Assembly: GCA_022494885.1 (NCBI GenBank)
Contig: JAGVSM010002815.1
Span: 1-64,000 of the forward strand
DNA: 64,000 bases
Source: Micrasema longulum
Lineage: Eukaryota > Arthropoda > Insecta > Trichoptera > Brachycentridae
Direction: 5' to 3'
The translations under genes and the position numbers were made by a program. The notes under the pieces are model-generated. The model saw nothing but the letters and a program-made list of their open reading frames with translations, did not search any database and was not told where the DNA came from. Below, piece by piece: positions 46,851-64,000 of the stretch. The number at the start of each line of letters is the position of its first letter. Positions within the stretch are counted from its first letter, which is position 1.

Positions 46851-48115
46851 TTCTTGATTACTGCGATATATGCAGCTGAAGGATAAACCAATAAAATTAG
46901 GCAAAAATATTAGATACGAAGTCTGTTTATCAGCTGTTCAAATTTTTAATAATTATTTTGAAAATTTTCAGCCCAAAAAATTAATTAATTTACGCGATAT
47001 CTTTAAAACTTAAGGTACATCATTTCGATATTATTTTAGACAGATCTTCCTTAAAATTTCAGTCAGATTGATAAATAGCATTTTGAGCTACATACAGGAC
47101 GAGTGGTTTTTGAAAACGCTCTTTTGAGATAGTCGTGTTTATAGTTTCAATCCCATAAAACTATTAATTGTAGTTATTTACCATCTATCAGCGATCAAAG
47201 ACGCATATAATAACCCTTCAGCTTTCTTGAAAAACTAGTTATCTTTCACCTGCTGCCGTTTTTGGGCTGTACGAGCTGCTTTTGTCGCAGAAAGACTTAT
47301 CCAATACGCTACTTGCGCTTCAGTAAGTGCCAACAATGATTTCATTTTACTTATTCATAATTCTCAAAATAGATGTGTAGCCTTTATTAAATATCCCAGC
47401 GGTAATGTAGGCTGATATCAAAATGATTTTAAGTTCAGAATGCAGGTGATTTGGCCATAATCGCCAAACTGTCGCTTAAAAACTTTCATTAACATTTTTC
47501 ACAAGTATATTTCAAGTGAATCATTCCTGGATAAAACTTAATGAATTAGCTGTTTAATCTTGTAGCTAAGTAATGGAGTAAGATGTATTCAAGTTTTGTT
47601 TTTTTTTAGTGCGATAGCTTTTTGCCACTTGCTCTAGCTTTTGGCTCCAGTCGGGCTATTTCCATGGTACGGCTATTCTTTTGTTGAAAACATACTATTA
47701 AAAATATGCATAAATTTTATTATTTTTATTTTCAACAGTATTTACGTATCTCTGAATAATCATAATAATTATTGTAACATCTCCTTTATTTTTTATTTCC
47801 TGATAATGATCCGAACATTTGGCAGTCCAGACGACTGGAGTTCGGATAAACGGAGTTATACTTTAAATGAATATTGAACTTTGAAAGATTATACTATTCT
47901 TCCTAATAAGTTAACCGTAACATTAAAAACCTTCCCGCTTTTACTGACCTATGCTAAGCTGTCAAACTACGACAGTGCTGCCATAATGACAAGCAAAAAT
48001 TAAAAACCTATTCACTATTCGTTGTCTGCTTGAAAATTGAAAATTTTCACACGGCTTCGAGAGAAGAGGGTCGGCTTTCGCTTGTTTTTCTGAAACTACG
48101 ATACGAAGCATCACG

Positions 48116-48808
48116 ATGACCACCGCAAATTGGCTACCGTTGGAATCCAATCCAGATGTTATGAACAAGTATTTAGAAAAGATCGGGGTTCCAGAAAAAT
48201 GGACAATCATCGACGTTTTAGGATTAGACTCCGAATCTCTAAGCTGGGTGCCCAAGCCGGTCCTCGCCGTTCTGCTTCTGTTCCCGTGCTCTGAACAGTA
48301 CGAAGCTCACAAGAAAGACGAGGAAGCCAAGCTGAAAGAAGAGGGCCAGGTGATTTCACAAAACGTTTTCTATATGAAGCAGACTGTGCAGAATGCCTGC
48401 GGAACCGTTGCGTTGCTCCATAGCATTGCCAATAATACCGAAAATATACGTCTGTTCGACGGTTGGCTTAAGCAGTTCTTGGAGGACGCAAAAGAATTAG
48501 ACCCGACGGCCAGAGGATCTCTTTTGGAAAACTGTGAAGGTGTCGTTTCTGCCCACTTCGAGCTCGCCAAGGAAGGGCAATCTAATACTCCCGGTGAAAA
48601 TGATCCCGTTTTCCACCATTTCATCGCATTTGTGCATAAGGATGGACATCTGTACGAGTTAGACGGACGCAAGTCATTCCCTGTCAACCATGGTCCGACC
48701 ACCCCTGGAACTCTTCTGGAAGACTCTGCAAAAGTTTGCCGTTCCTTTATGGAACGTGATCCTAATGACGTCAACTTCACGGTTGTTGCCCTAGCTGCCG
48801 CGGAATAA
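48116..48808 (+). CDS. UCHL3: Ubiquitin C-terminal hydrolase, UCHL1/UCHL3 type
   Basis: This is an intronless 230-aa thiol protease of peptidase family C12, the same length as human UCHL3. It releases small adducts from ubiquitin's C-terminus in cytosol and nucleus and helps recycle free ubiquitin. Visible: NWLPLESNPDVMNKYLEKIG at the N-terminus; Gln89 and Cys95 in QTVQNACGT; His168 in HHFIAF; Asp183 in ELDGR, i.e. the complete catalytic set with family spacing. A crossover loop region (about 147-162) ends in GENDPVF, and the C-terminus is FTVVALAAAE. The ATG lies in a favourable context (ATCACGATGACC). A polyadenylation signal follows 330 bases downstream. With no intron it could be an old retrocopy or simply an intronless gene; nothing is broken. 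Confidence 0.95.
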   Translation: MTTANWLPLESNPDVMNKYLEKIGVPEKWTIIDVLGLDSESLSWVPKPVLAVLLLFPCSEQYEAHKKDEEAKLKEEGQVISQNVFYMKQTVQNACGTVALLHSIANNTENIRLFDGWLKQFLEDAKELDPTARGSLLENCEGVVSAHFELAKEGQSNTPGENDPVFHHFIAFVHKDGHLYELDGRKSFPVNHGPTTPGTLLEDSAKVCRSFMERDPNDVNFTVVALAAAE

Positions 48809-49145
48809 TCTCCCTTAGAACTGCCGAACCGTGTGACTGAAATATATCTGCTACACTTAATGAGCCTTGTTTACTCGCTATTTGTGATTTTGAGTACTAT
48901 TTTGTTTGCGAACATGTTTGAAATTCCTTGTCACTGAGTTTTCGTATAACACAATTACTGCTCGGGCTTATTGTCGATGTTTGCCATAGTTTCATACAAT
49001 GATATTATTAGTTAGCTTATTGTTTAGTTTTCAAGAAGATTACTCACCTTAAATTTCAGCTTAGAACTAAGAACATATTTATGGCATTGTGATATTGATA
49101 AATTGTCATACTTAAAAACTTATATTTTTTACATTTTCTATCGTC

Positions 49146-49151
49146 AATAAA
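49146..49151 (+). terminator. Probable polyadenylation signal of the UCH gene
   Basis: AATAAA in TCAATAAAGTCGC, about 340 bases after the stop codon. A T-rich stretch follows within 30 bases. It is the first strong candidate after the gene. Confidence 0.55.
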
Positions 49152-49374
49152 GTCGCTTTATTATAATCTTGTCTGCACCTCTTATTTTCCCATTATTTTT
49201 TAGGTCTTTAGGTAGTAGTTTTAAAACTTTAATAGGAACACTACTCAACATTTTGCAATTGCAATTTATCGTCACTGAACAATTATGCAGGTGTAATTTG
49301 TGGATCTCATTGGGTTGTCCAGCGGATAAATTGAACACCTTTATTTAATAGATGGGAAAAAGATTCCATAGTCA

Positions 49375-49605
49375 GCATAGGAACCTAGAATGCACGAACT
49401 TCCAGATGTAGGTTCTGCAGTGCAAATGATGAATCACCTATTCACATTCTATGTGAATGTAATGCTTTATATCACAAAAGAAGTCGCATTCCGCTACCGA
49501 AGCCCGATACTAGATCTGGGCTTGGAGGGGGAGATTTAGCATTATGAGATCACTCGCCCTCCACTTAGTAGCCAGGTTCTTGAAAGACCTGAGCTTGAAG
49601 AGCGA
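49375..49605 (+). pseudogene. LINE RNase H-region fragment
   Basis: Codons read CRFCSANDESPIHILCECNA, matching the 27060-27355 relic (CRFCSADEETPMHILCECDA). A GGGCTTGGAGGGGGAGATTT block follows that is shared with 27095 and 56475 in reverse. Decayed. Confidence 0.65.
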
Positions 49606-50614
49606 CAACTAATTTACGGGGACCCGTCACAAAAGATCAAGATCTATACAGGTCGCTGTGACGTCAGGAGCTTATATGGCACTGACTCCAATTCTTCGAA
49701 ATAAGAATAAGAGCAAAGGAACTCTATGACTCTCTTTTTTTATGTTAAATATAAACTTTGTTTAAAATCACTAAACATATTTTATTTTAAATATGTTTTG
49801 AAACCATAAAAGCATAAAAATTCATTGGGTGATTTTAAACAAAAATATTTTTTTTTTATGTTTTAAACATTAATTAGTTCATTTTTGAAAAAAGGTGGAA
49901 TTTATCTTTAGAAACAAAAAAAATAAAAAGTCAGAAAACTTCAGCATAATGTTTGTATAATACACAAAGTGTAAGGATTATTCACAAAAAATGTACTTTC
50001 TAGTAATCAAAATGAAACTTATGCTACGTCTTACTAGAAATCTATTTTTTTGATAGTAGGATTCAGGTAGGGGTGGCTGAAAACTCTGTAATTGGATTGA
50101 AATTAATCAATATATCTCAAAGAAACCTGACCTTCTTTAGACTGTAAGTATGTATATGAATCATTCCCATTTATTGATTAATTTTAATGAGATTTATTTT
50201 TTACTTCAAATATAATATAAACCTAAGGAATTCCATCAACTAATCAATAATGATTTTCTTTTGCCAATATATGATTATAATAATATACAAATTAGGTAAT
50301 ATATGTTATAAAAGTTATTCCTACATATTTCTAAAGTATAATAAGTCAACTATAATAAGAAATAATGTATGCAAAGAAAGTTAGGAAGGATGGCCCCACC
50401 AGATTATTTCTAAATTACCTATACTTAATTTAATTAATCTGTGTACAATGCTGCGGGACCAGACCTCTGTCTCGCTTGTGAAAAAATACAATAACTGGCA
50501 ATAAACAGTTGGCTATCACCAATTCTTAGATGCTAAAAATGAAATAATAAATCTGTTTTTAATTTTTATTTATTATTTTTTATTATTTTTTATTTGTTTA
50601 TTTTTCCATACATA

Positions 50615-50905
50615 CAGGTTGTTCATTAAACCCCGTCACATCTGAAACCACAATGATCAGTATAAGCAAGAAGACATATTGGCACATTAAAATATTTTTT
50701 TTAAATGAATAAAATTAAGAAGGAGGGGGGAGTCTGGTTCTACTCCGCGCTCCTCACTTCTCCCTTGCAGAGGTAAGCAACCATTTAATTTTTTTTTAAA
50801 AATAAAATAATTTTCTTTGTTCTAAATATATTATTTAATATGTTATATGTCTTCTTGACATGATCATCGTGGTTTCGGATGTGACAAGGTTTAAAGAACA
50901 CCCTG
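50615..50905. mobile_element. MITE family B, copy 2
   Basis: The left CAGGTTGTTCATTAAACCCC and the right GTTTAAAGAACACCCTG match the ends of 3299-3656. Inner blocks such as AAGAAGACATATTGGC are shared. It is non-coding, upstream of the AMPK-alpha start. Confidence 0.75.
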
Positions 50906-51279
50906 TATATTTACATGGAATTTTAATTACAAAAATACACTTTTAAAAAATACAAATTAAAATTAAGTTATAACCTAAATTGGAAAAAAATGCCTACAAA
51001 GACTTCAGCGTCTGAGCGCGGGTCATTCCTTTTTTTAATTATTAATAAGTTTATAGCATATAAATATGGTATGACATGACCATGAAAAGAAAAAAAAGAA
51101 AAGAAAATTAACATATGCTGATATTACGAAAATAGGATTTATTTGCAGTACCGGTATGCATTTTATTTTCAATTTTAATACTTAAAAAAAAAGTTGTTTA
51201 TCTGTACCCTCCATGCTAATCCAAGACCTCACACCTACTTTAAACTGTACCGGTGATTTAATATGTTTTATAATTCCTT

Positions 51280-51345
51280 AGTTAGAAGATTGAAGGAACT
51301 TGGACTAACATGTAAAAAGTGCGTTTTTCTGAATGAATTATAGGG
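51280..51345 (-). repeat. LINE-D small fragment
   Basis: A TTAGAAGATTGAAGGAACTT block and a CTAACATGTAAAAAGTG block match 58385-58420 of the LINE-D relic. Only the extreme 3' part is present. Confidence 0.4.
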
Positions 51346-51803
51346 ACAGGCATTTCTTATAATTTAACTTTTTTGATGGCTTAGTGCCTATCTGATAGGT
51401 ATCACAATGTTTTTACGGCATTAAAAAAATCATTTGAATTACGGCATTGAAGATCATAGTTTTTTTTTTTTGACAGTGATATTTTTTACAGTAAAAACAA
51501 TTATTTTTACATTTTAATTTTGTTTATTCATCATGCTACAAAATTTTACAGAGTGGTTTACTATTATTTGTTTTGGTATTAAATATTTATAAGGTGCGAT
51601 CAAGTGTAATGCAAACATTGTATTTCGATTGCTTTTCTTTTTGTTTTTTAATTTTCCTTTCGGAAAATTGGGTACCTACTTCATTCCATAGGTTTTTTCC
51701 GTACTTATGTTTTTGCTTATTTGTTGGCTGCACTGGTCATGTGATTTTTCGTCGAAGTCGTATGTTTACAATTTTTCTTCGACATATAAATAATAAAAAT
51801 AAT

Positions 51804-60292
<8,489 letters not shown>

Positions 60293-60299
60293 ATTGCTT

Positions 60300-60480
60300 T
60301 CTGTGCTGTGTGAAATAAAACCAGAACCCTCGATGCGAGTCTTTCACTCGACGGCTACTTTGGTAAAAATCCTGAATAAGGAAATCGAGCGGGGGCAAGT
60401 CCGCCTCCATAGTATAGTAGTTGGCGCTTTTACCTACCATGCTTGAAGTCCAAGGTTCGATGCCTCGCAGAGTGGACTAT
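60300..60480 (+). repeat. tRNA-derived SINE directly after the AMPK-alpha stop codon
   Basis: TGTGTGAAATAAAACCAGAA and AGTCTTTCACTC resemble the body of SINE 4 at 25155-25200. Box A TAGTATAGTAGTTGGCGC and box B GGTTCGATGCC follow at about 60410-60465. An AATAAA lies within the SINE-like part at 60311-60316. The 3' untranslated region of AMPK-alpha thus appears to run into, or be made from, SINE sequence. Confidence 0.5.
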
Positions 60481-60639
60481 TAGTTTTAAAAGTGGTTCTA
60501 CACTGCAATATTCCATTATTCCAAATCATGATGATCACCTTACCTTTCATATAATTAAAAATGATCCAGATACATCGCAATTTGAGTAGCAATGCAGTAT
60601 ACCCACACAGTGCATACACCCCTGGGGTGGTATTCTGAA

Positions 60640-60920
60640 TCTCCTCTACCCCCTAGAGTGATGAATTTGTTTTTTTTAATATGACTACAATTTGCTCATA
60701 TAATAGCCACACTAATGATTAGTCAAATGATGTCTAACTACTGTTTAAAAATGGAAAAAAACTAATACGGTTTGATCAATTCAACCTAAATAAGTGTTTT
60801 GGGTCGCAATAAAAATGAAAATTGTCATGTTTTTATCTTACATAATTTGACATTTAATCATCAGTGTGGACATATATGAAGCAAAGTGTAATCGCATGCA
60901 AAAAAAATCCCTAAGTAGAA
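60640..60920 (-). repeat. Dispersed repeat shared with 23790-23990
   Basis: Shared blocks include GTGTGGACATATATGAAGC, AAAGTGTAATCGCATGCAAA and TTGATCAATTCAACCTAA, seen near 23840-23960 with changes. It is non-coding and of unknown family. Confidence 0.5.
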
Positions 60921-61428
60921 ATCTTCGCTACCCCTGCGAGAATAGCAACCCTGAACTGGTATTGGAAAACGCACTACAAACTGTTCTCTATGCGCGCGCT
61001 ATACTGTTCAGAATTCCACTCTGGGTTCACTTATTTTACTTCCCACATATATATAGCCAGTTTATTTACCTGGGTTGTGGTTGGACTTTGGCTTCCCCAT
61101 TCTCTTCTTTCATAAAATGTCCTCTCAGTTGTGTATTCCGACTAAATGTGAAAATTTAGCAGTTTGCAGTGCAACATTTTATAAATTTCAATAAGGTCAC
61201 CTCGAGCTCTTCACTGTTCAGTGTGCTTCAGATCAAGTCTCCAAAGTTATCATATGGATTTATATATAAAGCACTCCTCCGAAGCCTATCTTTATAAAAC
61301 ATTTGTCGGTATTTTTTATTCACTATTAGTCCTGTGGTTTAATTTTTTTCATGACTACTAAAATAGATGATTGAAAAATTACTAAGATAAAAAATGCCTG
61401 CAGTGAACTGGTTCAATTCAAACAATAC

Positions 61429-61620
61429 CTATAGTCCCCGGTCTACGTTCAAGGCACACATAAGGAATCGGTAGTGTGTTGTGACGCTGTCCGGTTGAGT
61501 TAACATAAAATACTAGATGGTGTATTGAGGTGCCAATTTTTATCAAAACTCAACCCGGGCAGCGTCAAAACACATTACCGCATTCCTTCCATTCGCCTCG
61601 AACGTAGATTACGTCTATAG
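61429..61620. repeat. Long palindromic repeat
   Basis: CTATAGTCCCCGGTCTACGTTC ends at 61450 and its inverted counterpart ends CTATAG at 61620. The arms also share AAGGAATCGGTAGTGTGTTG and GACGCTGTCCGGTTGAGTT with their complements. The arms are about 80 bases around a loop of about 35. It is either a small MITE or a hairpin-forming locus. Confidence 0.75.
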
Positions 61621-61746
61621 TTTTTTTTTGTATAATAGATTATTAACGTTGCGGTTAGAATATAGTTATTTATTTATTCATTCATTTTAAATGATTAGTT
61701 TATTAGTTTTTATTGTTTACATCACTGAATAATATAAAATTATACT

Positions 61747-61797
61747 GGCGGGTTTTGGGTCAATTGACCTATGCCGGCTTCGGGTCAATCGACCCAT
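61747..61797. repeat. Two tandem 25-base units with GGGTCAATTGACC
   Basis: The units GGCGGGTTTTGGGTCAATTG and GCCGGCTTCGGGTCAATCGA continue ACCYAT. Each holds an inverted GGTCA pair with a 2-base spacer (61757-61769 and 61782-61795). It may be a fortuitous short duplication. Confidence 0.5.
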
Positions 61798-62666
61798 CTA
61801 CTTGGCATATAACTAACTTGAAATTGTGTAAAATATGTTATTCCAAAATATGACAGCATTTTAAAATTTGGTCACTATCCCCAAGATAAACACATGTTCT
61901 TAGGAAATGTACAAATGTATGTATTTTTGCAGCATATGACTTTTTGTCTGTCAGTAAGATGTATCTTATTGAAAGTATAAGTCAAAATTATTATATTGTA
62001 TATTTAGTATTTTTTATTAATATTGCCATATTTGTAAATATCGAAGCTGTTATATGAATACTTTGTAGTGTTGGGTCGCCATTTTGTGGAGTTTGTATAA
62101 TAGATATTGTAAATATTTAGATAGTTATTAAATCTTTTATAATATATTTCGTTGAAAAGACGCTTGTTATTTGAATGTAAATTTAAAATTAAATTTGTTT
62201 ATATCCTACAAATTGTTTTTATTCTTAAATGTGTAATATTTTTTCATTATTTGTGTTGTAATCAATGAATTTATGTTTCATTTTGAGTAAGATCGCAAAA
62301 TTGATTTTTTTTATCAAGCTTAGAGGTATTCTGTACGATATGTAATTGGTCCTCAAGCAGGTTTATAGTGCAAAAAACCAAACAAAATTTAGATACATAA
62401 TAATTATTGTTTTACTAAAACTAAATACTGCTTATTAGAATAATCTAAAAATTTCATAACTGATCAATTGATCGGTTCTAACCAGTCATAAAAAAATACA
62501 CCATTTTTTCAAACAATTACAATATTATTTCTAAGTATAAATAATTAAATCCAGGATCTCTCACTCACAGAGGCCAATTTAATTATAAGACCAATGTAAA
62601 TATGTCATTGTTAACTTAAAGATAATCTTTATAATATGAATATGTACAAAAATACACTGTCAATGA

Positions 62667-62749
62667 CTAATTGTCTAGTGGGGGCCAAAATATGGATATT
62701 TCATCATGGGCAGACTCTGGGAGCCACGATTTATAGGCGTCTAATAGAT
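62667..62749 (-). CDS. Possible terminal exon of a further minus-strand gene
   Basis: A good acceptor (TTTTTGTTTACAG) is followed by a frame of 26 codons, LLDAYKSWLPESAHDEISIF then WPPLDN and TAG. It needs one base from a preceding exon. The residue composition looks like real protein and unlike the neighbouring repeats. The rest of the gene would lie beyond the window or be hidden near 63770-63860. I do not recognise the protein. Confidence 0.35.
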
Positions 62750-62890
62750 CTGTAAACAAAAACAGGTATATATTACATTGTAGCAGAATTCCTTTACAAA
62801 AAAAATTATTTAAAAGTGAATGAATTTGACAATATTTGAAACAAAATTAGTTTCAAAGTTTATGACAAAATTGTGAGGTATTTCATGTAA

Positions 62891-63565
62891 CAATGAGGAA
62901 GTTCCTTGTTTTTTATTATTTTTTATTTGTTGAGACTATTAAACTAAGTGTTTTTTAAAATTTGATATATATATTATGTATACATAATATCTGTACCTCA
63001 GAGGCAGACGAATGCAAATACAAACATCAAATGTTCAACAATAGCCGCAAGAATCTACTTTCTCTAAGTGATTACTAATAATTCAGAACATTAATTTGTA
63101 TTTTCAGTATCTTACATACATTGGTTCTTTCATTATACGACTTATATTTTTTTTAAATCAAAAGACATAATAATAAACTGGATACGAAAAACGAAATGTC
63201 ATTTCATCAAATTTTGGATTTGCATCCGTCTGCCTCTGAGGTACAGATATTATTAGCGCTATGATTTTTTAAAGTTTTGTATTTCTGAAATAACTCCGCG
63301 TGTGACATCAGAGGTTCTCTTCCGCTTATTCTTGATCAGATCTGCCCATTGATCCATTGATGGCAATCAAACCGGAAATCTTCCACAACTCTCTTATCAT
63401 TGGTTGATTCATATGAACCAGTGGCGTCGTTTAAAGTATTTAGTTTTTTTTAAAACATTTTTTATTATTTTTTTTACATTATCAAGAAATTTTGCTACAA
63501 TTTAATGCCCTAATTTTTACCACACACAAAAAAACATTTTTTGTATCCAATTTCCCTGTACATAA
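62891..63565 (+). mobile_element. MITE family A, copy 5, carrying a nested MITE
   Basis: It starts CAATGAGGAAGTTCCTTG and aligns with copy 1 (same orientation) through ACTATTAAACTAAG and, after the nested element, GCGCTATGATTTTTTAAAG, GTGACATCAGAGGTTC and CCAGTGGCGTCGTTTAAAG. The right terminus has decayed. Confidence 0.75.
62984..63254. mobile_element. Nested MITE with near-perfect 38-base inverted ends
   Basis: The left end ATAATATCTGTACCTCAGAG extends into GCAGACGAATGCAAAT. The right end is its inverted complement with one or two mismatches. The interior of about 195 bases is non-coding. It interrupts MITE A copy 5, so it moved later. Confidence 0.85.
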
Positions 63566-63902
63566 AGGTATTAGGCAACTTAGATGTATTTAATTTGAGT
63601 AAAACAATTCAAGTCAAATGACATACCCCAAAGGGAAAATAAATATCGGTGAAAATTCCAATGACTTGTATAAAAAATTAATTTATGGGTATTAAAACCT
63701 TGATAATGCAAAATAACTAAAGCAGATATTTTGGTATTATCTAAATAGATTATGTTCTGTCAAGTTAAATGTCACTACACCATGGGGCTCACCCGGAAAC
63801 CAATTCCCATTGTCGCTTGATCTACTATATAGATAGTCCATAGGGTCTTAAGGACAGTGCCGAAGGTGAATCATACATTTCCTGTTTGTAAAACAATAAA
63901 AC

Positions 63903-63939
63903 ATCAAAACATCCAAAACACTGGTTTGGATGTTTTGAT
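63903..63939. repeat. Perfect short hairpin
   Basis: ATCAAAACATCCAAA and its exact complement TTTGGATGTTTTGAT are separated by 7 bases. Confidence 0.8.
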
Positions 63940-64000
63940 AAATATTGGTTTCCGTTGTCCTCTTCGCTATACTAGATTAAATTCCCTTTTTTATGTACCA

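Noticed and set aside
48370..48780. 136-codon minus-strand frame opposite the UCH gene
   Set aside because: Shadow of the strongly identified plus-strand gene.

Overview
This window is nuclear DNA from an animal, very probably an insect. It is AT-rich, with intron-containing genes, GT-AG splice sites, polyadenylation signals and dense transposon debris: LINE 3' ends, mariner, hAT, Helitron, Penelope-like, SINE and MITE sequences. Conserved proteins are close to animal orthologues. The lineage below insect cannot be settled by eye; a moth or beetle is possible. No operon, CRISPR array or prokaryotic feature is present.

Layout: (1) 2.6-6.2 kb, minus strand: a two-exon gene whose N-terminal domain looks like the MAP10/DUF4497 type; its C-terminal half is unrecognised. 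(2) 6.3-34 kb: no host gene recognised, only transposon relics, including two Helitrons, a hAT relic, a mariner relic, a Penelope-like tail with a hammerhead-like motif, several LINE tails, a long foldback and MITEs. (3) 34.8-45.1 kb, minus strand: a complete nine-exon CDC50/TMEM30A-type flippase beta subunit (363 aa), with introns full of repeats and an 8-bp minisatellite. (4) 46.0-46.7 kb: a mariner relic. (5) 48.1-49.2 kb, plus strand: an intronless ubiquitin C-terminal hydrolase of UCHL3 type (230 aa). (6) 51.8-60.3 kb, plus strand: a complete six-coding-exon AMP-activated protein kinase alpha subunit (517 aa). (7) 60.3-64 kb: repeats, a long palindrome and a possible terminal exon of a further minus-strand gene.

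The three well-identified genes are separate housekeeping functions: phospholipid flipping, ubiquitin recycling and energy sensing. They sit side by side without any sign of joint regulation. Exons were joined by hand from splice consensus, reading phase and family similarity; all phases close exactly. Transposon family names rest on protein motifs and terminal structures recognised by eye. MITE letters A-F and LINE letters A-E are local labels for this window only.

Stretches where I see no gene or clear element: about 1230-1837, 13580-14890, 20210-21560, 23990-25000, 26350-27055, 27360-28845, 30700-33185, 42770-43685 (except a short repeat at 43025-43106), 45090-46010, 46855-48050, 49610-50610, 50910-51800 and 61800-62660. 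They are AT-rich with scattered repeat scraps.
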